Assembly (NCBI GenBank): GCA_903944725.1
Contig: CAJASX010000037.1
Location: 1-53,755, forward strand
DNA: 53,755 nucleotides
Origin: an uncultured beta proteobacterium
GTDB lineage: Bacteria > Pseudomonadota > Gammaproteobacteria > Burkholderiales > Burkholderiaceae
Reading direction: 5' to 3'
How positions within the stretch are numbered: position 1 is the stretch's first letter; every line of letters starts with the position of its first letter. The position numbers and the translations under genes are program-made. The notes under the pieces are model-generated. The model did no database searches and was not told where the DNA came from. It was given only the letters and a program-made list of their open reading frames with translations. This document shows, in pieces, positions 9,425 through 18,961 of this stretch.

Positions 9425-10111
9425 TTATGCATCAATTCCGTACTTTAATCGGTACGCCTTCACCGCTGGCAAATACTGCTTTAACTCGGCATCGGCTGAG
9501 GCGGTTAAAAATGTCATCACATCATGCAGGCTAGCAATTGCAACCACCGGTATGCCAAATTCTTGCGAGACGCTTTGAACCGCTGAATAAGCTCCAATAG
9601 CTATCGCGTTACCTGACTTTTCCATACGGTCAAGGGCAATTAAGACTGCCGCGGGCTTCCCCCCCGCAGCGTGAATTAAATTCACTGATTCGCGTACCGA
9701 AGTACCAGCAGAAATAACATCGTCCACAATTACTACCCGCCCTTGAATTGAGGCTCCGACCATAGTGCCACCCTCGCCATGATCCTTGGCTTCTTTGCGG
9801 TTATATGCAAATGAGGTTTGATACCCCTGCTCGGCTAAGGCAATGGCAGTTGCCGCTACTAGGGTAATGCCCTTATAAGCTGGCCCATAGAGCATCTCAA
9901 ACTGAATGCCTGATGCCAATAAGGCCTTAGCATAATACTGACCCAAAGCGCCTAATAAAACGCCGTTGCTAAATCCTCCAGCATTAAAAAAATAAGGTGA
10001 TAGCCGACCCGCTTTCGTTTTAAACTCGCCAAACGCTAAAACACGTGCTTCGAGCGCAAAGCGAATAAAGTCGTGTTGATTATTTTGTGCTTGATTATTT
10101 TGTGGGTTCAT
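9425..10111 (-). CDS. pyrE: Orotate phosphoribosyltransferase
   Basis: Transfers PRPP ribose-phosphate to orotate, giving OMP in pyrimidine synthesis. The 228-residue protein has the N-terminal FKTKAGRLSPYFFNAG orotate region, KGITLVAATAIAL and the PRPP-binding loop VVIVDDVISAGTS. The first dozen residues (MNPQNNQAQNNQH) come from an in-frame tandem repeat and are not part of the usual family start. The ATG is preceded by AGAGG. Start codons of pyrE and the divergent xth are only eight bases apart, so each promoter must lie within the other gene. Confidence 0.95.
   Translation of the reverse strand: MNPQNNQAQNNQHDFIRFALEARVLAFGEFKTKAGRLSPYFFNAGGFSNGVLLGALGQYYAKALLASGIQFEMLYGPAYKGITLVAATAIALAEQGYQTSFAYNRKEAKDHGEGGTMVGASIQGRVVIVDDVISAGTSVRESVNLIHAAGGKPAAVLIALDRMEKSGNAIAIGAYSAVQSVSQEFGIPVVAIASLHDVMTFLTASADAELKQYLPAVKAYRLKYGIDA
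10076..10104. repeat. 15-base-period tandem repeat inside pyrE 5' end
   Basis: TTGATTATTTTGTG occurs twice (10076-10089 and 10091-10104) with a 15-base period. It is in frame with pyrE and encodes the QNNQ-type repeat at its N-terminus. Because the period is a multiple of three, copy-number change would alter length without frameshift. Confidence 0.8.
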
Positions 10112-10119
10112 AAGCCTCT

Positions 10120-10902
10120 ATGTTACGCATCATTTCCGCCAATCTCAATGGCATTCGTTCTGCGGTCAAAAAAGGCTTTTTGCCCTGGCTGCAAAACCAA
10201 GCGCCTGATTTTGTCTGCCTGCAAGAGCTCAAAGCCCAGCGCGATGATCTTGACGAGACAATTTTGAACCCAACCGGCATGACTGGCTATTTTCATCATG
10301 CTGAAAAGAAGGGCTATAGCGGTTGCGGCATTTACTCTAGGCATCAACCCCAAGAAGTACTTTATGGTTATGGCAATGCCGAATTTGATGCTGAAGGTCG
10401 TTATGTGGAAATACGTCTAAAGAATCTAGCCATTATTTCTGTTTACATGCCGTCAGGCTCAAGCTCACCTGAGCGACAAGCTGCAAAATTCCGTTTTTTA
10501 AAATCATTTCTACCGCATCTGATTCAATTAAAAAAATCGGGGCGCGAAATTATTTTGTGTGGTGATGTGAATATTGCCCATCAAGAAATCGATCTTAAAA
10601 ATTGGAAAGGTAATCTAAATAATTCGGGTTTTCTGCCAGCAGAACGTGCTTGGCTGACTCATTTGTTTGATCAGGTCGGCTATGTAGATGTATACCGTCA
10701 CCTAGAGCCTAATGCTAGTGATGCTGGCTACACTTGGTGGAGTAATCGCGGTCAAGCCTATGCTAAAAATGTTGGCTGGCGTATTGACTATCAAATTGCT
10801 AGCGGCGGTATTGCTGCTACAGCAAAAGCAGCGCGTATTTACAAAATTGAGCGCTTCTCCGATCATGCGCCCTTGACCATTGATTATGACTGGCCCATTT
10901 AA
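10120..10902 (+). CDS. xth: Exodeoxyribonuclease III (AP endonuclease family 1)
   Basis: Mg-dependent exonuclease and AP endonuclease of base-excision repair. The 260-residue protein has ISANLNGIRSAVKKGF, the metal ligand Glu in CLQELK, VYMPSG, GDVNIAHQEIDLKNWKGN and the C-terminal catalytic SDHAPL with RIDYQI before it. All conserved catalytic stations of the EEP fold are present. It is divergent from pyrE with an eight-base gap and is followed by the convergent ampG gene 16 bases away. Confidence 0.94.
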   Translation: MLRIISANLNGIRSAVKKGFLPWLQNQAPDFVCLQELKAQRDDLDETILNPTGMTGYFHHAEKKGYSGCGIYSRHQPQEVLYGYGNAEFDAEGRYVEIRLKNLAIISVYMPSGSSSPERQAAKFRFLKSFLPHLIQLKKSGREIILCGDVNIAHQEIDLKNWKGNLNNSGFLPAERAWLTHLFDQVGYVDVYRHLEPNASDAGYTWWSNRGQAYAKNVGWRIDYQIASGGIAATAKAARIYKIERFSDHAPLTIDYDWPI

Positions 10903-10918
10903 TTCAGCCAGGAAATAA

Positions 10919-12241
10919 CTACTCTACTATTTTTTTATTCTGCCCAATATTTAAATCCATCGTCAACCAAATAAGAATTAAGACTGGTACGCCAATAATG
11001 GCAGTGCTAATGAAAAACATTTGATAGCCAAACGTATCCACAAATACACCAGAGAAGCCAGCTAACCATTTAGGCAATAAGAGCATCATCGAGCTAAACA
11101 AGGCGTACTGCGTTGCTGAATAGCGAATATTTGTTAATGAAGATAAGTAAGCAATAAATGCCGCGCTCGCAATTCCAGAACTTAAATTATCAGCAGAAAT
11201 CACCCAAATCAAACCTTGCAAATCGTGGCCTTGTGCTGCTAACCAAGCAAATAAAAGATTGCTGACTGCCGATAACACAGCACCCACAAATAAAATTCGC
11301 ATCACGCCAAAGCGCAAGGTTAAGACTCCGCCAATAAAAGCGCCAAGCAAGGTCATGATGACGCCAAAGACTTTGCTCACGGCGGCGACCTCATCTTTGG
11401 TATAGCCCATATCGACATAAAAGGGGTTGGCCATGATGCCCATCACGACATCGCTGATCCGATAAACCGCTATTAAAGCCAAGATGATGATGGCTTGCCA
11501 GTGATAGCGTTGAATAAACTCAGCAAAGGGCTCAATTAAGGTTTGGTATAGCCACGCTTTTGCGTTACGTGCTTGCGGCAACAAAACTTGCGCTGGTTCT
11601 TGGCTAAATAAGGTGGTGATAACGCCCACGCTAATTGAGGCAGCCATACAAAGATAAGCAAATTGCCAAGCGCTAACATCATAAGATCCACTGCCTGTCT
11701 CGACCCGTGCTGCCAGCCATAAAGCGCCGGCGCCAGCCCAGATTAGGGCAAGCCTATAGCCTGTTTGATAGGTGGCCGCCAAGGCCGCCTGATGGTCACT
11801 ATCTGCTGATTCAATCCGAAATGCATCTAAGGCTATATCTTGCGTGGCAGATCCAAAAGCAACGAGCAGTGCACACCAGACAATTGCGTTTAGGGCCACC
11901 TTTGGGTCAATGCTAGCCATACCTACTAAGCCAAAAATAATGAGCGCTTGAGCAAAGAGCAGCCAACTGCGTCTGCGTCCAAACCATTTAGTGAGGAAAG
12001 GAATTCGCAAACGATCGACTAAGGGCGCCCACACCCACTTAAACGCATAAATTAAGCCAACCCAGGTTAAATACCCAATGGTGCTGCGATCAATGCCTGC
12101 CTCACGCAGCCAAAAACTCAAGGTACCTAATATTAGTAAAAGCGGTAAGCCTGCAGAGAAGCCTAAAAAGAGCATTCGCAAACAAGGCCATTCGAGATAA
12201 ACCCGAAAATCTTTAAGCCAAGACTGAATTACATTAAGCAC
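10919..12241 (-). CDS. ampG: AmpG-like muropeptide MFS permease
   Basis: Probable inner-membrane importer of anhydro-muropeptides for cell-wall recycling. It has about 12 hydrophobic segments, LGFSAGLPLLLILGTLSFWL at the start, the APLVDR cytoplasmic loop and the SATQDIALDAFRIE motif typical of AmpG/MFS members. I propose the GTG at 12241, overlapping the metW stop by eight bases and giving 440 residues (MLNVIQSWL); a longer frame from 12325 lies inside metW and adds a non-membrane leader. It fits functionally with slt at the left end of the window. Confidence 0.82.
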   Translation of the reverse strand: MLNVIQSWLKDFRVYLEWPCLRMLFLGFSAGLPLLLILGTLSFWLREAGIDRSTIGYLTWVGLIYAFKWVWAPLVDRLRIPFLTKWFGRRRSWLLFAQALIIFGLVGMASIDPKVALNAIVWCALLVAFGSATQDIALDAFRIESADSDHQAALAATYQTGYRLALIWAGAGALWLAARVETGSGSYDVSAWQFAYLCMAASISVGVITTLFSQEPAQVLLPQARNAKAWLYQTLIEPFAEFIQRYHWQAIIILALIAVYRISDVVMGIMANPFYVDMGYTKDEVAAVSKVFGVIMTLLGAFIGGVLTLRFGVMRILFVGAVLSAVSNLLFAWLAAQGHDLQGLIWVISADNLSSGIASAAFIAYLSSLTNIRYSATQYALFSSMMLLLPKWLAGFSGVFVDTFGYQMFFISTAIIGVPVLILIWLTMDLNIGQNKKIVE

Positions 12242-12815
12242 GTCGAATGCGAAATAAGGCCAAGCTGCCGAACAAATTCGGCAACAAAGTGACCTCTCTA
12301 CCTTCATGCAAAATGCATTGATCAATCACCTTAAGACCCAGACTCGACGCTAGTTTTTCAAAGTCAGCAACAGTTAATACGCGAACGTTTGGGGTGTTGT
12401 ACCACTGATAGGGCAAGCTTTTAGATACGGGCATATGCCCGAAGGCTACGGCTAAACGATGTGACCAATGCCCAAAATTAGGAAATGAAATGATTGATTC
12501 TTTGCCCACCCGCACTACTTCACGTAAGATTTTTTCCGTTTGGTGAATGGTTTGCAGGGTCTGTGATAGCACTACCGTATCAAAACTCTGATCCCCAAAC
12601 AAAGCGAGGCCCCCCTCGAGATTTTGCTGAATAACATTAATATCTTTTTGTACGCACGCTAACACCCGCGCATCATCAATTTCGACACCATAAGCGTGAA
12701 CAGGTTTTTGTTGACCTAAAAATTCTATAAAGCTACCGTCGCCACATCCTAAATCTAATACTTGGCTTGCTGGAGCAATCCATTTGGCGATGGCAATAAA
12801 GTCGGCGCGCATCAT
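12234..12815 (-). CDS. metW: MetW methyltransferase-fold protein (methionine biosynthesis)
   Basis: The 193-residue protein has a Rossmann methyltransferase fold with the SAM-binding loop [11 protein letters not shown] and the MetW features [17 protein letters not shown] and [12 protein letters not shown]. MetW is paired with MetX in many proteobacteria, where it supports homoserine acylation in methionine synthesis. Its ATG overlaps the metX stop as ATGA, strongly suggesting coupled translation. No independent promoter is visible. Confidence 0.93.
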   Translation of the reverse strand: MMRADFIAIAKWIAPASQVLDLGCGDGSFIEFLGQQKPVHAYGVEIDDARVLACVQKDINVIQQNLEGGLALFGDQSFDTVVLSQTLQTIHQTEKILREVVRVGKESIISFPNFGHWSHRLAVAFGHMPVSKSLPYQWYNTPNVRVLTVADFEKLASSLGLKVIDQCILHEGREVTLLPNLFGSLALFRIRRA

Positions 12816-13951
12816 GCTTTAGACTCGTTCATGGTCTGGAAATAAGACCGAATTAAATGGTGATAACGCAGATCATCTAATAAAAAAGCATCATGGCCAT
12901 GTGGCGCATCTATTTCTGCATACGTAACGGCACTTTTATTAACCAGCAAAGCCTCTACGATCTCGCGACTACGATTCGGTGGGAAACGCCAATCGGTAAC
13001 AAAACTGACCACCAAAAACTTGGCCTGCACTTCTGCTAAGGCGCGACTCAAACTCCCCTGTGAGCGGCGTGCCGGATCAAAATAATCAAGTGCGCGAGTA
13101 ATCAATAAATAGGTATTGGCATCAAAATAGGTTGAAAATTTATCACCTTGATGACGTAAATAACTTTCGACTTCAAACTCAACATCAAAGCTAAAGCGGT
13201 ATTCATCTGAGGCTCCAGCGCCCCGCTGTAATTCACGGCCAAATTTTTCGGCCATATCGTCATCGGATAAATAGGTAATGTGCCCAACCATCCGCGCTAA
13301 TCGCAAACCCCGTTTGGGCACCACACCGTGGGCGTAATAATTGCCGCCATGAAAATCAGGATCGGAAAGAATAGCATTTCTAGCAACCTCGTTAAAGGCA
13401 ATATTTTGAGCTGATAACTTAGAAGTTGCAGCGACTGCAATACAGTGAGCAATTCGCTTGGGATAATGAATTGCCCACGCAATTGCTTGCATACCGCCTA
13501 AGCTGCCACCCATCACTGCAGCAAAACGGCGAATGCCTAATTTATCTGCCAAACGGGCTTGGGTATTGACCCAATCTTCAACTGTAATCACAGGGAAGTC
13601 AGCGCCATAGGGTTGGCCACTAACTGGATTAATACTCATCGGTCCCGTTGAGCCAAAACACGAGCCTAGGTTATTCACACCGATTACAAAAAAATGGTTG
13701 GTATCTACTGGTTTATCTGGTCCAACCATGTTGTCCCACCAACCGATATCAGTTGCATCATCTGGATTAGGACCAGCGACATGGTGCGAGGCATTTAAAG
13801 CATGGCAAATTAAGACCGCATTGCTTTTATTGGCATTTAATTTGCCATAGGTTTCTATTACTAAATCATAACTAGTTAAGATTGCGCCACTTTGCAAAGG
13901 CAAGGGCTCAGCAAAATGAATCGTATTACGAGATAGGTTTAGCTCGCTCAT
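12812..13951 (-). CDS. metX: Homoserine O-acyltransferase
   Basis: Acylates homoserine as the first committed step of methionine synthesis. The 379-residue alpha/beta-hydrolase-fold protein has the nucleophile Ser150 in [13 protein letters not shown], the oxyanion strand [14 protein letters not shown] and the C-terminal catalytic His in [12 protein letters not shown]; the Asp lies in [10 protein letters not shown]. In species with metX-metW the donor is often succinyl-CoA rather than acetyl-CoA; this cannot be decided here. It overlaps both slmA and metW by four bases, giving a tight slmA-metX-metW unit. Confidence 0.94.
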   Translation of the reverse strand: MSELNLSRNTIHFAEPLPLQSGAILTSYDLVIETYGKLNANKSNAVLICHALNASHHVAGPNPDDATDIGWWDNMVGPDKPVDTNHFFVIGVNNLGSCFGSTGPMSINPVSGQPYGADFPVITVEDWVNTQARLADKLGIRRFAAVMGGSLGGMQAIAWAIHYPKRIAHCIAVAATSKLSAQNIAFNEVARNAILSDPDFHGGNYYAHGVVPKRGLRLARMVGHITYLSDDDMAEKFGRELQRGAGASDEYRFSFDVEFEVESYLRHQGDKFSTYFDANTYLLITRALDYFDPARRSQGSLSRALAEVQAKFLVVSFVTDWRFPPNRSREIVEALLVNKSAVTYAEIDAPHGHDAFLLDDLRYHHLIRSYFQTMNESKA

Positions 13952-14610
13952 TCTGAGAGCAAGATACGCAGGCTAATCTCTGAAGCCTCTGTGGGTAATT
14001 TTTTAAAGCCGCTGCGCGCAAATCGATGCCAACGCCCCAATACATAACTCATTAGTAAGGCGGCACGAATGCTGATCTCCTCTTGCCCTAATTTAGCGCT
14101 GATCTCGCCCTGGGTTTGAGCTATCCGCAAAGACTGCTTGAGTGACGCCTCCACTCGGTCTAATACTTGGCTAATGCGCTCTTGTAAGCGATCGTCCTCC
14201 TGCAATAAAGCATCACCCAAAAGCACGCGAGTCATACCAGGATTTTTTTCGGCAAACGCTAAAAGCATTTGCAAAATACCCCGCACCTGAGCTAAGCCAG
14301 ACTCTTCTTTTTGCGTAATTTGATTGATCAATCCGAATACGGTTTGTTCGATGAAGCCAATGAGGCCTTCAAACATTTGGGCTTTGCTCGCAAAATGCCG
14401 ATATAAGGCAGCTTCAGAAACTTGGATTTTTGCTGCCAAAGCTGCAGTGGTTACTCGCTCACCCTTAGGGTGTTGCAACATTTCCGCTAAAACTTGCAAA
14501 ATTTGTAAGCGCCTTTCACCTGGACGCGGCCTTTTGCGCAGCTTGTCAGGGTCCCGACTTTCGCTTTGAGATTCTGCTGCAAAGGGGGCGGATTCTCTAC
14601 TCGGGCTCAT
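13948..14610 (-). CDS. slmA: TetR-family nucleoid occlusion factor SlmA
   Basis: DNA-binding protein expected to block FtsZ ring assembly over the chromosome. After a charged leader, the TetR helix-turn-helix reads [31 protein letters not shown], here given in parts: [20 protein letters not shown] with the SlmA-typical [11 protein letters not shown] following. The core [16 protein letters not shown] and [17 protein letters not shown] match SlmA rather than other TetR proteins. The 220-residue length is slightly above E. coli SlmA because of the N-terminal extension rich in Ser, Arg and Pro. It lies 18 bases after argB and overlaps metX. Confidence 0.88.
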   Translation of the reverse strand: MSPSRESAPFAAESQSESRDPDKLRKRPRPGERRLQILQVLAEMLQHPKGERVTTAALAAKIQVSEAALYRHFASKAQMFEGLIGFIEQTVFGLINQITQKEESGLAQVRGILQMLLAFAEKNPGMTRVLLGDALLQEDDRLQERISQVLDRVEASLKQSLRIAQTQGEISAKLGQEEISIRAALLMSYVLGRWHRFARSGFKKLPTEASEISLRILLSE

Positions 14611-14628
14611 TCAACAATTTTCCAGAAT

Positions 14629-15531
14629 TTAACGTGATCTGATCATGGTACCAAAAGGTTGCTCGGTCAAAATTTCGAGCAGCAAAGAATGTTCAATTCG
14701 ACCGTCAATAATATGGACGGAGTTCACCCCGCTTTTAGCTGCGTCAAGAGCTGAGGATATTTTTGGCAACATGCCACCAGAAATTGTGCCGTCAGCGAAA
14801 AGGCTATCGATTTCGCGAGCAGTTAAGTCGGTTAGTAAGTTTCCACTTTTGTCCATTACGCCAGGGGTATTTGTCATCATGACTAATTTTTCAGCTTTTA
14901 AAATTTCGGCCATCTTGCCAGCCACCAAGTCGGCATTAATATTAAAAGCCTGCCCCTCAGCACTAAAGCCAATTGGCGAAATCACGGGAATAAAGGCATC
15001 TTCTTGTAATGCTTTTACTACAGCGGGATTAATCGCCTCAATTTCACCAACAAAACCTAGATCGATAGTCGCGCCAGGGTTCGCTTCATCGGGCACAAAC
15101 ATTTTGCGAGCATGAATTAAGCCGCCATCTTTACCTGTCAAGCCTACCGCTTGGCCGCCGTAATGATTAATGAGCATGACGATATCTTGTTGTACCTCAC
15201 CACCCAAAACCCATTCCACCACTTCCATGGTTTCTTCATCCGTCACTCGCATTCCTTGAATAAAAGTACCAGTCTTGCCAATCTTCTTTAAGGCTTCATC
15301 AATTTGTGGCCCACCACCATGCACTACTACTGGATTCATGCCAACTAATTTCAGCAAAATGACATCGCGTGCAAAACTTTCTTTGAGGCGCTCCTCAATC
15401 ATGGCGTTGCCGCCATATTTAATCACAATCGTTTTGCCATGATATTGGCGAATATAGGGCAAAGCTTCAGCCAGAATCTCTGCCTTTAGTAAGGGAGGAA
15501 TGTCGGCAATATTAGGTAAATTTTTACTCAT
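14629..15531 (-). CDS. argB: Acetylglutamate kinase
   Basis: Phosphorylates N-acetylglutamate, the second step of arginine synthesis. The 300-residue amino-acid-kinase-fold protein has the N-terminal [12 protein letters not shown], the glycine-rich [20 protein letters not shown] and the C-terminal [13 protein letters not shown]. The extended N-terminal helix is typical of hexameric, arginine-inhibited versions, so feedback control is likely, though inferred. It lies between dksA and slmA in the minus-strand run. Confidence 0.95.
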   Translation of the reverse strand: MSKNLPNIADIPPLLKAEILAEALPYIRQYHGKTIVIKYGGNAMIEERLKESFARDVILLKLVGMNPVVVHGGGPQIDEALKKIGKTGTFIQGMRVTDEETMEVVEWVLGGEVQQDIVMLINHYGGQAVGLTGKDGGLIHARKMFVPDEANPGATIDLGFVGEIEAINPAVVKALQEDAFIPVISPIGFSAEGQAFNINADLVAGKMAEILKAEKLVMMTNTPGVMDKSGNLLTDLTAREIDSLFADGTISGGMLPKISSALDAAKSGVNSVHIIDGRIEHSLLLEILTEQPFGTMIRSR

Positions 15532-15573
15532 TAGCTAACTTTAGTTTACGCTTGCCAGAGGCCTCAGTTAGGC

Positions 15574-16098
15574 TTAATCGCCAAAAAGTTTTTGACGTAG
15601 TTCGCGCCGTTCTTGGGCTTCAAGCGATAAGTTTGCTGTAGGACGGGCAATTAAACGAGATAAGCCAATAGGCTCACCGGTCTCTTCGCACCAACCATAG
15701 TCTCCAGATTCAATGCGGGCTAAAGCCTGCTCAACCTTTTTTAATAACTTTCGTTCACGATCACGCGTGCGCAATTCAAGAGCATGCTCCTCTTCAATTG
15801 TTGCCCGATCAGCGGGATCGGGAACCAAGATATTTTCCCGTAAATGCTCGGTCGTTTCAGATGCATTTTTTAAAATGTCATCTTTCAAGGTAGAGAGTTT
15901 TAGACGAAAAAAATCGCGCTGAGCTCCGTTCATATAGTCTTTATCAGCCATCTTCAGTAACTCGGCTTCAGTAACAGGGGTAAGTGGCGCGCCTTTTTTT
16001 GGAGCAACGGCTTTTGCGCTAACTGCGGCGACCTTTTCAGCCCCCTTTTCACTGGCCTTGTCGGCTACCTTAACGCTGCTTGCTGTTTTTACTATCAT
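15574..16098 (-). CDS. dksA: RNA polymerase-binding transcription factor DksA, one-cysteine type
   Basis: Binds the RNA polymerase secondary channel and acts with ppGpp in stringent control. The coiled-coil tip VPDPADRA retains the two Asp and the Ala needed for activity, followed by LELRTRDRERKLLKKVEQAL. The usual four-Cys zinc finger is replaced: the C-terminus reads YGWCEETGEPIGLSRL then RPTANLSLEAQ, keeping a single Cys. This resembles zinc-independent DksA forms. The N-terminus has an Ala/Lys-rich extension of about 35 residues, making 174 in total. GGAAAG lies before the ATG. Confidence 0.93.
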   Translation of the reverse strand: MIVKTASSVKVADKASEKGAEKVAAVSAKAVAPKKGAPLTPVTEAELLKMADKDYMNGAQRDFFRLKLSTLKDDILKNASETTEHLRENILVPDPADRATIEEEHALELRTRDRERKLLKKVEQALARIESGDYGWCEETGEPIGLSRLIARPTANLSLEAQERRELRQKLFGD

Positions 16099-16212
16099 CT
16101 TTTTCTTTCCAGTCTTTCTGAAGCATTATTGCCCCATTCTGCCAAAGTTTTAAGTCTTTACTTTAAATCTGGCTGTGGCGCGGGATTGTACCTCAAGCTT
16201 CCCTGCGCCAAT

Positions 16213-17259
16213 TTAAACCAAGCAACCCTCTAATCCAGCCATTAAGGTATCTTTAGGCAAATCGATGCCGATAAAGACCATCCTCGTTTGTTTCAGATCG
16301 GTACCCCACGGCCCAGCTAAATCACTGCCCATCATTTGATGCACCCCCTGAAATACCACTTTACGAGAACTTCCCTCAACATACAGCACACCTTTGTAGC
16401 GTAACATTTTTTCACCAAAAACCTCAAGAATGCCGCCCAAAAAATCTTCTAATTTTCTAGAGTCAAATGGCCGCTCACTGCGAAACACAAAAGATTGGAT
16501 TCGATCGGTATGTCCAGCATGCTCATGGTGCTGATGCGCGGGGTTGGTTTGATCATGGTCATGGCTATGGTCATGGCCACAATCGCTATGGTCGTGCTCT
16601 TCTGCTCCTAAAAAATGGGGATCAATATCTAGTTTAGCGTTGAGATTAAAGCCCTTTAAATCAAATACTTCATTGAGCGGAACTAGTCCTTGAGTAATCG
16701 CTTTAATGGGCGCACGCGGGTTCATATGCATTAGCCTACTGCGTAAATCAGCTATTTCAGCAGGACCAACTAAATCGGTTTTAGTAATAAAAATTTGATC
16801 GGCAAAGCCCACTTGCCGCTGCGCTTCTTCGTGCTCAGTTAATTGCTGTTGACCATGTTTAGCATCCACCAAGGTAACGACTGCATCAAGCACATAATGC
16901 TCAGCCACATCATCGTCCATAAAAAAAGTTTGCGCTACCGGCCCAGGATTAGCCACTCCAGTAGTTTCGATTACTACGCGTTCAAACTGAATTTTTTTGT
17001 TTTGCCGTTGCTCCCATAGTTGGTTGAGGGCCTCGACCAAATCGCCGCGAATGGTGCAACACACACAACCATTACTCATTTGCACAATAGTCTCTTCACT
17101 ACTTTGCACTAAAATATCGTTATCAATATTTTCTTCGCCAAACTCATTTTCAATTACAGCAATTTTTTTACCGTGCTGTTCAGTCAAAATATGTTTAAGC
17201 AAAGTGGTTTTACCGCTACCCAAAAAACCCGTAAGAATTGTGACAGGAATTAAAGCCAT
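16213..17259 (-). CDS. CobW/COG0523-family GTPase metallochaperone
   Basis: G3E-family GTPase. It has the P-loop GFLGSGKTT (residues 11-19), the metal-binding CxCC motif GCVCC (Cys65, 67, 68), Walker-B-like VVIETTG, and ITKTDL as the guanine-specificity motif. A His-rich linker (about 220-250, with HDHSDCGHDHSHDHD) leads to the C-terminal CobW domain. This architecture fits zinc-handling YjiA/ZNG1-type chaperones; a cobalamin role is unlikely because no cob genes are nearby. No Zur-like operator could be recognised upstream. It sits between dksA and xerC. Confidence 0.9.
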   Translation of the reverse strand: MALIPVTILTGFLGSGKTTLLKHILTEQHGKKIAVIENEFGEENIDNDILVQSSEETIVQMSNGCVCCTIRGDLVEALNQLWEQRQNKKIQFERVVIETTGVANPGPVAQTFFMDDDVAEHYVLDAVVTLVDAKHGQQQLTEHEEAQRQVGFADQIFITKTDLVGPAEIADLRSRLMHMNPRAPIKAITQGLVPLNEVFDLKGFNLNAKLDIDPHFLGAEEHDHSDCGHDHSHDHDQTNPAHQHHEHAGHTDRIQSFVFRSERPFDSRKLEDFLGGILEVFGEKMLRYKGVLYVEGSSRKVVFQGVHQMMGSDLAGPWGTDLKQTRMVFIGIDLPKDTLMAGLEGCLV

Positions 17260-17304
17260 TTCAGTTCCATTTCAGTGTTTGGTAAAGATGACAAGCTAGC
17301 TATC

Positions 17305-18297
17305 TTACGCCTTACTGGGCTTTGCGCGCGGATGAGCCAAATCGTAGGCCTGTGCCAAATGCTGAAAATCAAGGGCAGTATAAATTTGGGTGCTTGCAAT
17401 GCTTGCATGGCCCAGCATTTCTTGGACAGCGCGCAAATCATGCGAGGATTGCAAAACATGGCTAGCAAAGCTATGGCGCAGCATATGGGGGTGCACATGG
17501 GTTGGTAAGCCTGCCCGTATTGCCAAAGTACGCAGGCGGGTCTGAACCGTGCGTGGCGCTAATCGCAAGCCTTTTGCCGAAAGAAACAAGGCCCTACTCT
17601 GGAGCTTTAGGGGCATGGCTTGCCGAAAACTTAGCCAAGCCTGCAAGGCAACCATAGCAGGGACCCCAACTGGTATGCTGCGGCGCTTACCGCCTTTGCC
17701 CAAGACCGTTACCTCAGAAGCCTCCCAATCGAGCCAGCCTGCCGACTCTTGCTTACGGTCATGGCTAATTGAAGCATCGATACCAAGCAGCTCTGATAAA
17801 CGCAAGCCCGATGAATACAGTAGCTCAATTAAGGCAGCGTCGCGAATCGAATCTAAATCTTTATTTTCAAAGGCTTCGCGCTGAGCTTGCTGCACTAAAG
17901 CAATAGCCTGCTCGACTGAGAGTGCCTTAGGCAGCACTTGATTACGCTTTGGTGCCTTCACATCGGCAACAGGATTGGCTGATAGGTTAATTTTACTGGC
18001 GTCTTTTTTTGCTGTGCTTTGCCGGCCTAACCATTCAAACCAACCGCGCCATGCAGATAAGGTTCTTGCTATGCTGCGGGGCGAACGATTCTTGGCATGT
18101 AAGCGGCCAGCCCAGCGTCGAATATGCGCATTGCTAACGCTAAGCAAATCAATGCCATCGTCTTGGGCAAGAGTTTGCAGTTGCCGCAAATCGTGTTGAT
18201 ATGCAGTGATAGTATGAGGCGAAAGTTGCCGTAATACATGCAGCTCGTGCAAGTATGCTTGCGCAAGTGGTGCTAATTCAGGTGGGGGATGCTTCAT
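17305..18297 (-). CDS. xerC: Tyrosine recombinase XerC
   Basis: Site-specific recombinase that acts with XerD at dif to resolve chromosome dimers. The 330-residue protein has the N-terminal SAM-like core-binding domain and the full catalytic set: Arg166 in SSGLRLSEL, Lys201 in LGKGGKRRS, His271 and Arg274 in HMLRHSFASH, His297 in MLGHAS and nucleophile Tyr306 in TQIYT. I start at the ATG at 18297, overlapping the DUF484 gene by 20 bases; an upstream TTG has no support. The DUF484-xerC order is a known arrangement. Confidence 0.93.
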   Translation of the reverse strand: MKHPPPELAPLAQAYLHELHVLRQLSPHTITAYQHDLRQLQTLAQDDGIDLLSVSNAHIRRWAGRLHAKNRSPRSIARTLSAWRGWFEWLGRQSTAKKDASKINLSANPVADVKAPKRNQVLPKALSVEQAIALVQQAQREAFENKDLDSIRDAALIELLYSSGLRLSELLGIDASISHDRKQESAGWLDWEASEVTVLGKGGKRRSIPVGVPAMVALQAWLSFRQAMPLKLQSRALFLSAKGLRLAPRTVQTRLRTLAIRAGLPTHVHPHMLRHSFASHVLQSSHDLRAVQEMLGHASIASTQIYTALDFQHLAQAYDLAHPRAKPSKA

Positions 18298-18952
18298 AAG
18301 CGCACACTCGATCAAGTGCAGCTGCAGTTAATTCAGCAATTTGGCGTAAATAAAATGCTCCCATATCTGCCGTAAAGCGAGTGGCATCTTTACTAGCAAG
18401 TAATAACACTGCAGGTACTGGCTGACTTATCAGTGGCAAGCCAATCGCCACCAAACTTTGCCACTGATCATCGATGGTAATTTGGGTTGCCAGCAAATCA
18501 ATACTAGCGGCTGGCAATTCCTTGGCAGAACCACATAATGGTTTTTCTAGCCAAGGGGCAAAAAATGGTTGCGGTGGCAGCACTAAGGCCGCATCAACCT
18601 CAAACACCTCAGCTAAACCAGTCGTGATTGCTGTCTCAACTTCAAGCTGAGTGCTAGCGCGCATCAGTAATAACAACCAAACAACCAGCCCTTTTTGGGT
18701 TTTATCATTGCGACTACCAAAATGCAGCATCTCACCCAAGCGGCGATTGATTTCTTGATTTTGTGCACGCAAAATCGACATCTGGCGCTCTTGCAAGGAA
18801 ATAGCACTCCCCCCATGAGGATGCTTAAGCCGAATTTCATTTAATAAATCGGCATAGCGCTCAAAAAATTCAGGGGTGGCTCGTAACCAATCGGCAACTA
18901 GCGCCTCTTGCTCTGCCTGTTTTGAATCAATTGCACTATTACTTGTACTCAT
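18278..18952 (-). CDS. DUF484 family protein
   Basis: The 224-residue protein has the DUF484 pattern: a helical N-terminal part (ADWLRATPEFFERYADLL, then LQERQMSILRAQNQEI) and a GAF-like C-terminal part with PLISQPVPAVLLLASKD and FYLRQIAELTAAALDR. It overlaps the xerC start, and the two are paired in many proteobacteria. The biochemical role is unknown. It lies ten bases downstream of gatB. Confidence 0.85.
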   Translation of the reverse strand: MSTSNSAIDSKQAEQEALVADWLRATPEFFERYADLLNEIRLKHPHGGSAISLQERQMSILRAQNQEINRRLGEMLHFGSRNDKTQKGLVVWLLLLMRASTQLEVETAITTGLAEVFEVDAALVLPPQPFFAPWLEKPLCGSAKELPAASIDLLATQITIDDQWQSLVAIGLPLISQPVPAVLLLASKDATRFTADMGAFYLRQIAELTAAALDRVCAYEASPT

Positions 18953-18961
18953 ACTATCTTC

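Noticed and set aside
14645..15115. 156-residue plus-strand frame opposite argB
   Set aside because: It is a shadow of a conserved gene with Ser-rich low-quality composition and no Shine-Dalgarno.
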